The notes below the pieces were generated by a model. The model made no database searches and had not been told where the DNA came from. It saw only the letters and a program-made list of their open reading frames with translations. This document shows, piece by piece, positions 7,606-12,609 of a DNA stretch of 12,609 nt; within the stretch, counting starts at the first letter, position 1, and each line of letters starts with the position of its first letter. A program made the position numbers and the translations under genes. The stretch is taken from NCBI GenBank assembly GCA_002361155.1, contig DERZ01000057.1:23814-36422 (forward strand), read 5' to 3'. This DNA comes from Porphyromonadaceae bacterium UBA3327 (GTDB lineage Bacteria; Bacteroidota; Bacteroidia; Bacteroidales; Muribaculaceae).

Positions 7606-7634
7606 TATCATGCCGACATATAAGGCAGGATAGA
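7604..7634 (+). other. Imperfect hairpin between candidate RNA and XRE promoter
   Basis: TCTATCATGCC (7604-7614) pairs with GGCAGGATAGA (7624-7634), 10 of 11 positions matching around a 9-nt loop. Its left arm begins at the T-run that would end the candidate small RNA, so it may be an alternative 3' structure or part of a longer leader. It has no T-run of its own. Confidence 0.3.
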
Positions 7635-7644
7635 GCATATTTAA

Positions 7645-7677
7645 AATTTACAATTTGTAATTTATAATTTACAATTT
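7645..7677. repeat. Exact 12-bp direct repeat with 21-bp period overlapping the XRE promoter
   Basis: AATTTACAATTT occurs at 7645-7656 and again at 7666-7677, exactly 21 bp apart (about two helical turns). The intervening bases GTAATTTAT are of similar composition. The first copy ends inside the -33 TTTG and the second ends at the first base of the -7 element. Such AATTTACAATTT runs are common in intergenic DNA of Bacteroidales, so it may simply be a low-complexity repeat, but the phasing would suit two bound proteins on one DNA face. Confidence 0.55.
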
Positions 7678-7684
7678 TTATTTG
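7654..7684 (+). promoter_or_regulatory. Promoter of the XRE regulator (TTTG-N19-TTTATTTG)
   Basis: TTTG at 7654-7657 and TTTATTTG at 7677-7684 with a 19-bp spacer match the Bacteroidota consensus except for one base of the -7 element (T instead of A at its second position). Predicted transcription starts around 7690, giving a leader of under 40 nt before the ATG at 7727. The start lies inside the inverted repeat at 7687-7708. Confidence 0.5.
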
Positions 7685-7686
7685 CC

Positions 7687-7708
7687 TGAGTCTGAAGAGT
7701 CGGACTCA
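7687..7708. promoter_or_regulatory. Candidate operator: TGAGTC-N10-GACTCA
   Basis: TGAGTC (7687-7692) and GACTCA (7703-7708) are exact reverse complements centred 16 bp apart, directly at the predicted transcription start of the XRE gene; a third half-site GAGTC lies at 7697-7701. HipB/y4mF-type regulators bind short inverted repeats in their own promoters as dimers, so autorepression through this site is a reasonable inference. It could instead be an RNA hairpin in the short leader. Confidence 0.4.
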
Positions 7709-7726
7709 TTATAAAGAAAAGGCGAC

Positions 7727-7927
7727 ATGAATATTGGACAAGAGATTAGGAAACGTCGGCAGGAATTGAGACTTACCCAGCAGTCGCTCGCCGACATGTC
7801 AGGAGTCAGCGTCCGGATGATCAAATCAATCGAAGGCAATTATGCCAATCCCTCAATGAAGACTGTGGAGAAACTGCTCCAGGCTCTGGGACTCGGATTG
7901 GAAATCACCGAAAGCCGCAAGAACTGA
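7727..7927 (+). CDS. Small XRE/HipB-like (y4mF-type) helix-turn-helix regulator, no HipA partner
   Basis: A 66-residue single-domain DNA-binding protein. MNIGQEIRKRRQELRLTQQS is the first helix pair; the helix-turn-helix is TQQSLADMSG (17-26) followed by recognition helix SVRMIKSIEGN (28-38); then NPSMKTVEKLLQALGLGLEI completes the five-helix Cro/C1 fold. Length and sequence resemble the y4mF/HipB antitoxin-like regulators, which are normally followed by a hipA kinase gene. No such gene follows: 240 bp of non-coding DNA lead to a convergent gene. The ATG at 7727 is 18 bp after a clean inverted repeat, with a purine-rich AAAGAAAAGG just upstream. A hairpin-plus-T terminator follows the stop, so it is probably monocistronic. 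Confidence 0.88.
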   Translation: MNIGQEIRKRRQELRLTQQSLADMSGVSVRMIKSIEGNYANPSMKTVEKLLQALGLGLEITESRKN

Positions 7928-7979
7928 CACCGTAAACCGGCCTCCCCGAATCAGAGCCGGACATGAAGCAGGGACCGGA

Positions 7980-8009
7980 GGTCCATTAACAAATGGGCCA
8001 CTGTTATTT
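7980..8009 (+). terminator. Rho-independent terminator of the XRE gene
   Basis: GGTCCATT (7980-7987) pairs with AATGGGCC (7992-7999) through 8 base pairs including one G:U, around the tetraloop AACA, followed by ACTGTTATTTT (8000-8010). It lies 53 bp after the XRE stop. The left arm can instead pair with GGACC at 7972-7976, so two mutually exclusive hairpins are possible. Confidence 0.55.
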
Positions 8010-8016
8010 TGTCTAA

Positions 8017-8079
8017 GATAGGGCTAAATATTGCACCAAAACATTACTAATCAACAAGATAGGTGATTTATATAGCACC
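8017..8079. repeat. Imperfect direct repeat GATAGG...GCACC
   Basis: GATAGGGCTAAATATTGCACC (8017-8037) partly recurs at 8058-8079 as GATAGG, then eight AT-rich bases, then GCACC. The two flanks are identical while the centres share most A/T positions after a one-base shift. Its function is unknown; it may be a short duplication, a remnant of older sequence, or chance. Confidence 0.3.
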
Positions 8080-8167
8080 TTAAAACAACCGTTGGATTAC
8101 AGATTGTCAAGGGTCCCGTCCGAATGACCGGGATTTACATATCCAGTTATTCGGATCATCGCACCGA

Positions 8168-8941
8168 TTATTGGGAATTGCGTCCGAATTTGGCGCATTT
8201 CGGAGAATAGGCAAGTGTGACTATATGGTCATCGCTACGGTAGCTGTACAGAAGCAGTTCCACAACTGCAGCAGACGCGTCACCCTCTGCCCGAAGTGCC
8301 ACTTCAGCCCGTCCCGTGACCATCTCTAAAAGTTCATCCTTGCTTGCTGCATGGAACTCCGCCGGATCATACATCACAACAGCCGGCCCGATCCTGGGCA
8401 TACGCAGAATGCGGATATCCTCGCGCCAGTCGATCGACGGATTCATTACGGCTTTCAGGGCAGCCTCTTTCGATGTCCAGGCAATTATGTTGGCCACGGT
8501 ATCTTCGTCCGCCACCATCCGAAGCTCGGTTTCCGATAGAAATTTATCGCGCACATTCAGCACCTGCGTCCGGTCTGCCCGCTCCGCATCTATGCCCAAA
8601 GCGGTGCGTTCGGAGAACACGCCAAGTTCCACCTCCGGCGTAGGAGGCAGCGTGGCGACCGCAAGCAGTCCGCGGCAGTGGGCGACCGATATGCGGCCCT
8701 GCTCGCCGTAAAGAAAGGGAGCGCCGTTATGGAAATGTCCTATCTCGCGATATGTATCCTTGCCGTTCTCGCAATATATCTGTCTGGCCATCTCAAGCCA
8801 TACATTGCCCTGACGATCTTCTCCTCCGCTCACCTCCTCCACCTTGATTCCGGGAAGTGATGGATGCCTCCAATAAATAAATTCCGTTTCCATAAGCTTT
8901 TTACTATTTAAATCCGACCATATCCGGACTCCGGCTGTCAT
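8168..8941 (-). CDS. 4'-phosphopantetheinyl transferase superfamily protein
   Basis: A 257-residue Sfp/AcpS-superfamily enzyme that would transfer phosphopantetheine from coenzyme A to a conserved Ser of a carrier protein. Signatures are ISVAHCRG (84-91), the Mg-binding motif GIDAE (116-120, Asp118 and Glu120), the KFLSETEL segment (133-140) and WTSKEAALKA (155-164, Glu159 and Lys163). The protein consists of two related halves, as in Sfp-type enzymes. The start at 8941 overlaps the gldE stop by 4 bp (ATGA); an alternative in-frame Met at residue 17 (METEFIYW, 8893) would remove a 16-residue extension of unclear value. Which carrier protein it modifies is unknown: no polyketide, peptide-synthetase or acyl-carrier gene lies in the window. 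Confidence 0.9.
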   Translation of the reverse strand: MTAGVRIWSDLNSKKLMETEFIYWRHPSLPGIKVEEVSGGEDRQGNVWLEMARQIYCENGKDTYREIGHFHNGAPFLYGEQGRISVAHCRGLLAVATLPPTPEVELGVFSERTALGIDAERADRTQVLNVRDKFLSETELRMVADEDTVANIIAWTSKEAALKAVMNPSIDWREDIRILRMPRIGPAVVMYDPAEFHAASKDELLEMVTGRAEVALRAEGDASAAVVELLLYSYRSDDHIVTLAYSPKCAKFGRNSQ

Positions 8942-10296
8942 TGTACACCAGGAGCGGGGATTATCTCCGTCTTGACTTTCATGATACGGCGCTTCTCCAT
9001 ACTTATCACATGGAAACGAAGACGTCCGCGCGCAAGTGTCTCCGTCATCGACGGGAAGTCTCCCTTGATTTCGAGCAACAGTCCCGCCAGTGTCTCCGCA
9101 TCCCCTACATCACCGAGATCCTCCTCCGGTATGTCAAGTACATGACAGAAGTCTACGATAGGTATCTTTCCCTCGAACTCATAGACCCCCGGCGAGATCC
9201 TGCGGTACATCGAGTCCACCTCGTCGTATTCGTCATCGATATCACCCACAATCTGTTCGATTATATCCTCCAGAGTGACGATACCCTGGGTACATCCGTA
9301 TTCATCGATCACGATGGCGATATGTATTTTCTTTTTGCGGAAATCCTCGAGCAGGTCGTCAAGCATCCTCGACTCAGGGACAAAATACGCATCGCGAAGG
9401 AGAGTCTGCCAGTTCGGGCGCACCTTTCTGCCTATATAAGGAAGAAGGTCCTTGCTGTAGAGAATTCCGCAGATGGAATCCTGGTTTGTGTCATATACAG
9501 GTATGCGCGAATATCCGGACTCAAGAATTGTCCTGATGGCCTCCTCCCATGAATCATGACATTCGATGGAGGTGACATCGACACGCGATATCATAACGGC
9601 GCGTGCATCGCGCTCACCGAACGACAAGATGCCTTCGAGCATCTCCTTGTCCTTGCCTTCCTTTACATCGGAAATCTCGAGTGCCTTTTCGAGCTCGCCG
9701 GTGGATATATTTTCCTTCTTCTTGGTTACTATCTTGTTGACAATCACCGTCGATTTCACCATAGTCCGGGCTAAGGGGCCAAAAATCCTACAGAGAAACT
9801 TCACTCCGGAACTGGACATGCGCACCCAGCGCAGCTGGCGGCCGCGGGCCACTAATTTGGGAAAGATTTCGCCAAACAGAAGCAGCAGGAAAGTCATGAA
9901 GACCGTCTGCACCAAGAAGTTCACCACCGTACTGTTAAACGTCACCACCTCGTTGATGGCATAGTTGAGAAGTACCACAAGTGTGATATTCACCAGATTA
10001 TTCGTGATCAGGATTGTGGCGAGAAGCAACTCCGGATCCCTCAGCATTCCCGTCACCGTACGGTCTCGCGGGTCATCACTCTCCTCAAGTTCTTCAGCCT
10101 CGCGACGTGTGATCCCGAAATAGGCGATCTCGCTTCCGGACACAAACGCCGACATGAAGAGACAGCAAGCGGCCATGACTATTATCACTCCCCACGCCAG
10201 CCAGGAAATGGTCTCCGGGCTGTGCAAAGTCAGGGCCTTCACGGCCAGCAGTATCGCATTAAGAACCGGCGTCGCCGGCAAAGGGTCTGGATCCAA
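8938..10296 (-). CDS. gldE: GldE-like CNNM/CBS/CorC transmembrane protein
   Basis: A 452-residue inner-membrane protein. The N-terminal CNNM (DUF21) domain has hydrophobic segments at about 32-52, 90-112 and 122-142. A cytoplasmic CBS-pair follows at about 232-353, with GYSRIPVYDTNQDSICGILY and IAIVIDEYGCTQGIVTLEDI, then a CorC/HlyC-type domain at about 368-450. GldE is a gliding-motility accessory protein in Flavobacteria, but homologues are general in non-gliding Bacteroidales, where a role in ion or envelope homeostasis is more likely (inference). The start is TTG at 10296: a TAA in frame at 10303-10305 closes the frame three codons upstream, and the first in-frame ATG would be Met41, inside the first membrane segment. 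The promoter at 10322-10353 agrees with this start. It is coupled to the PPTase gene by a 4-bp overlap. Confidence 0.92.
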   Translation of the reverse strand: MDPDPLPATPVLNAILLAVKALTLHSPETISWLAWGVIIVMAACCLFMSAFVSGSEIAYFGITRREAEELEESDDPRDRTVTGMLRDPELLLATILITNNLVNITLVVLLNYAINEVVTFNSTVVNFLVQTVFMTFLLLLFGEIFPKLVARGRQLRWVRMSSSGVKFLCRIFGPLARTMVKSTVIVNKIVTKKKENISTGELEKALEISDVKEGKDKEMLEGILSFGERDARAVMISRVDVTSIECHDSWEEAIRTILESGYSRIPVYDTNQDSICGILYSKDLLPYIGRKVRPNWQTLLRDAYFVPESRMLDDLLEDFRKKKIHIAIVIDEYGCTQGIVTLEDIIEQIVGDIDDEYDEVDSMYRRISPGVYEFEGKIPIVDFCHVLDIPEEDLGDVGDAETLAGLLLEIKGDFPSMTETLARGRLRFHVISMEKRRIMKVKTEIIPAPGVQ

Positions 10297-10321
10297 AACT
10301 TTTTAAATGTTGATTTTAGTG

Positions 10322-10353
10322 CAAATTTAACCTTTTTCGGCGGTATATGCAAG
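10322..10353 (-). promoter_or_regulatory. Promoter of gldE (CTTG-N20-TAAATTTG)
   Basis: Read on the minus strand, CTTG (10353-10350) and TAAATTTG (10329-10322) are 20 bp apart. The -7 element is a full match to TAnnTTTG and the -33 element matches three of four bases. Transcription would begin near 10315, giving a leader of roughly 20 nt before the TTG start at 10296. Confidence 0.5.
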
Positions 10354-10404
10354 AAATCGGACGTCAATTAACGGCATGGGGATTTTAGAGACTGTTTTAT
10401 GATA

Positions 10405-10431
10405 TGACCGGGACTACCGCATGACCGGTCA
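10405..10431 (-). terminator. Inverted repeat overlapping the stop codon of the helicase gene
   Basis: On the minus strand TGACCGG, beginning with the TGA stop, is followed 13 nt later by CCGGTCA (10411-10405), a perfect 7-bp stem. The right-hand plus-strand copy is itself the 10-bp palindrome TGACCGGTCA (10422-10431). No T-run follows, so termination is only a possibility. Confidence 0.35.
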
Positions 10432-12609
10432 GTCACACACGTACTGCACCACCCCCTCGTTGACATACCAAAGATAACCGCAGACTTTCGGAAAAAGTCC
10501 CGTCGACTTCAGCAGTTCCACATATCGGCGTACCTGGCGTGCATAGCGTTTGTCTTTACGCACTTTCCCGAACTTATAGTCCACCAGCTCCGCATGACCG
10601 TCGGGAAACACCACTATACGGTCAGGGCGTCGCAGCATGGAGCCACGGTGAAGCAACGGCCGCTCCGCGATGACACGGACATCCCTACCGAACCACCGTG
10701 ATACGTCTGGATCCGACAGTTTATGCCGCAATGATTCGCGGATTTCATCCACCATGTCGGGAAGCAATGTGCCGTCCACCGTCAGATGGCGCAGTGCCGG
10801 CTCGAGGTCATCGACAACACGCATCCTCTCAAGAATGGCGTGCTTGATGTTTCCCTCCGAACGGGGATCGAGATCCAACTCTTCCGGTTCTTCCTGTTCC
10901 TCCTCTCCGTCCCCGACGGCGTCTCTGTAAGCGGGAAGCGCGGAAAGGTCCTCTTCCCTGTATTTGATATAGTCGGGGGTGGGACGGGCCGGGTAGTCCT
11001 CGAGGATTATATGGTCCGACACTCCTCCCGATTCTTCCGCATCCCTCACAGGCGGCTCGCCTATCTCGTAAGAGTTGCCGTTGCCTCTGATAAGTTCAGG
11101 CGGCAGCAGCGACAGTCCGGCAGATGGCGCGACGCTCCATTCTCCGGCAAACCGCATGAGGAAATCCGCTATTCTCGCCGAATCCTTCTCCTTTCCCTTG
11201 AAAGCGAAGACATGAAGCTCGTCGACGGCACGTGTGAAGGCCACGTATGTCGCGTTGAGTTCATCCATCTTCAGCATGTCGTAATACTCAGTCAGCAACG
11301 GATGGTGCACGGTATCGGCCAGACTTTCGTCAATGGCGACCGGCATATACGGAGGCAACCGGAGTTTCCCGGAACCGTCCGGCATTCCGAGATGAGGCGC
11401 CACCCATCTCCATTCGGGAGAACATTTCGGCAGAGAGTCGCTGAGATCACTCGTCACAAACGGCACAATCACGCATGGGTACTCAAGACCTTTGGCCTTA
11501 TGGACAGTAATTATCCTGACAGCATCAGTGTCTTCGGGCGACGAGATGGAAGCCGACACCCTCTTTCGCTCCCACCAGGTCAGAAAAGAGGCTATGTCAG
11601 TGGGTTTTTCCTCGCAATATTCAAGCACGATATCCTGGAAAGCGGAGATAAACACCGCATCGCGGCGCCGGACGGACGGAGGCATCAGACGACTGCCGGC
11701 CAGAGCCTCAACAAGCGCCGGAAGCGCAAGAGTCTGCATATCTCCCAATACCGAACCGAGAGCGTCGAAGTCTGAACCCTGCCGCAGGAACATACGCATC
11801 TGCTCCGCCACGGGCAGATCGGCGTGACCGAGAGCGAAAAACCTGAAGTCGCATTCCATGTCTGACCAGTTCCCCACTCTTTTCCTTACACCTTCGGTTT
11901 CCGCTGTATCAATGTCCGGACGGGCGCCGGACGCCACACTCCGCAGCGCCGCCTCGAGGATACGCACGCCCTCTGATGAGACGAGCCTTAGAGAATCCTC
12001 GCTGACAAAAGCTATCTTCATCGTGGCCCGGTCGTTGTATGCCATAAGCGCCGAAATAACCGCCTCTCCCTCCGAATGCGCACGGACAAGAACAGCGATG
12101 TCGCGCATTCTGTATCCGCGCGCGAGCGCATCCTCTATCACGAGGGGAACTTCGGAACATACAATGTCGGTATAACTGCCTTTGTCGCTTGCTTCGGGCA
12201 CCGTCACTTTCACGTATCCCTTATCGGCCTTATGATTCGGTTGCTGGACAACATTGGAATACAGCGCCCTGAAGTCGAGGCGCGTGCAGCCTTCCCCGAC
12301 CTGGCGACACCCGTCGATCCCGTCGACAAGAAAGCGGAAGAAGGAGTTGTTGAACTCCACTACACGCAACGATGAGCGCCAGTTGGTATTTTTGACATCG
12401 GAATCCACTTCCGGGTCCAGACTGTCCGAAAACTGCGCGGGAACCGTCTCTGTGATAAGCGACGGATCGGCGTTGCGGAACCGGTAGATACTCTGTTTGG
12501 CATCGCCGATTATCAGGTTGTCATTGCCGCGCGACATGCTCTCGGACAGGAGCGGCCGGAGATTGTGCCACTGCATCCGGCTCGTGTCCTGAAACTCATC
12601 GATAAGGAA
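10429..12609 (-). CDS. AddA/RecB-like UvrD-family helicase with C-terminal PD-(D/E)XK nuclease (5' end outside window)
   Basis: The last 726 residues of a double-strand-break repair helicase-nuclease; the frame is open to the right edge, so the ATP-binding Walker A part is missing. Visible helicase motifs are DEFQDTS (motif II, residues 4-10), GDAKQSIYRFR (motif III, 35-45), NTNWRSS (motif IV), VRIITVHKAKGLEYPCV (motif V, about 364-380) and YVAFTRAVDELHVF (motif VI, about 455-468). The C-terminal nuclease has an upstream His in GNIKHAIL (His590), RPDRIVVF (Asp663) and ELVDYKFG (Asp677, Lys679), followed by YARQVRRY. An acidic linker, EEEQEEPEELDLD, separates the two parts. This is the AddA arrangement; a partner nuclease (AddB) would be expected just outside the window. 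AddAB processes broken ends for RecA-dependent recombination. Confidence 0.93.
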   Translation of the reverse strand, partial: FLIDEFQDTSRMQWHNLRPLLSESMSRGNDNLIIGDAKQSIYRFRNADPSLITETVPAQFSDSLDPEVDSDVKNTNWRSSLRVVEFNNSFFRFLVDGIDGCRQVGEGCTRLDFRALYSNVVQQPNHKADKGYVKVTVPEASDKGSYTDIVCSEVPLVIEDALARGYRMRDIAVLVRAHSEGEAVISALMAYNDRATMKIAFVSEDSLRLVSSEGVRILEAALRSVASGARPDIDTAETEGVRKRVGNWSDMECDFRFFALGHADLPVAEQMRMFLRQGSDFDALGSVLGDMQTLALPALVEALAGSRLMPPSVRRRDAVFISAFQDIVLEYCEEKPTDIASFLTWWERKRVSASISSPEDTDAVRIITVHKAKGLEYPCVIVPFVTSDLSDSLPKCSPEWRWVAPHLGMPDGSGKLRLPPYMPVAIDESLADTVHHPLLTEYYDMLKMDELNATYVAFTRAVDELHVFAFKGKEKDSARIADFLMRFAGEWSVAPSAGLSLLPPELIRGNGNSYEIGEPPVRDAEESGGVSDHIILEDYPARPTPDYIKYREEDLSALPAYRDAVGDGEEEQEEPEELDLDPRSEGNIKHAILERMRVVDDLEPALRHLTVDGTLLPDMVDEIRESLRHKLSDPDVSRWFGRDVRVIAERPLLHRGSMLRRPDRIVVFPDGHAELVDYKFGKVRKDKRYARQVRRYVELLKSTGLFPKVCGYLWYVNEGVVQYVCD

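Larger units (their letters stand above)
7928..8167. other. Intergenic region between the convergent XRE and PPTase genes
   Basis: No convincing gene is present in these 240 bp. It holds the XRE terminator (7980-8009), a competing small hairpin GGACC-GGA-GGTCC (7972-7984), a CCGGC/GCCGG inverted repeat (7937-7960), an imperfect direct repeat (8017-8079) and a weak TCCCG/CGGGA hairpin (8114-8133) that could help end transcription from the minus-strand PPTase gene. A stretch free of stop codons at about 8017-8123 on the plus strand has no usable start and no recognisable product. Confidence 0.6.

Noticed and set aside
7600..7720. CRISPR or iteron array suggested by AT-rich repeats
   Set aside because: There are only two exact 12-bp copies and no unit-spacer regularity; neither cas nor replication genes are nearby.
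8000..8130. Possible remnant of an insertion sequence or degraded gene in the XRE-PPTase gap
   Set aside because: No terminal inverted repeats, target duplication or recognisable transposase residues could be found; the stop-free stretch is only about 37 codons and has no start.
10786..11775. Plus-strand open frame of 329 codons inside the helicase gene
   Set aside because: It is antisense to well-conserved helicase motifs and its product is Arg/His-rich with no recognisable fold.

Overview
This window is chromosomal DNA from a member of the Bacteroidota, most likely order Bacteroidales and possibly a Muribaculaceae-like gut lineage. The family-level guess is inference from gene content and moderate GC, not a search. 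The evidence for the phylum is a single-chain glycyl-tRNA synthetase, a GldE-type CBS/CorC membrane protein, a TIGR02757/DUF2400 protein, an AddA-like helicase-nuclease, many lipoproteins with LSSC/LPSC lipoboxes, start sites without clear Shine-Dalgarno sequences, and three TTTG-N19/20-TAnnTTTG promoters of the Bacteroidota type.

Positions 1-7231 form a dense plus-strand block. It starts with the 3' half of the glycyl-tRNA synthetase gene. Then come a LemA-family lipoprotein, an FKBP-type prolyl isomerase lipoprotein, a DPP IV-like S9 peptidase, a small uncharacterised lipoprotein, the DUF2400 protein and a GHL10 glycosidase with a C-terminal Fn3-like domain. Several junctions overlap or nearly do (ATGA at 1945-1948, TAATG at 4903-4907), so much of this is probably co-transcribed. 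Five of the seven proteins are exported, giving an envelope protein-folding, peptide-processing and peptidoglycan-related theme. A perfect 12-bp inverted repeat follows the last gene.

Positions 7232-8167 are the least ordinary part: AT-rich DNA with one 66-aa HipB/y4mF-like XRE regulator (7727-7927) and no HipA partner. Upstream of it lie an 11-bp inverted repeat, a good promoter, about 100 bp with two hairpins and a T-run (candidate small RNA), a third hairpin, an exact 12-bp direct repeat with 21-bp period, a second promoter, and a 6-bp inverted repeat at the predicted transcription start. A hairpin plus T-rich terminator follows the regulator. This looks like a compact regulatory locus and is the best candidate for something undescribed.

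Positions 8168-12609 are read on the minus strand: an AddA-like helicase/nuclease cut by the window edge, then gldE (TTG start, own promoter), then a 4'-phosphopantetheinyl transferase overlapping gldE by 4 bp. No tRNA, rRNA, CRISPR array, intact insertion sequence or prophage gene was seen.
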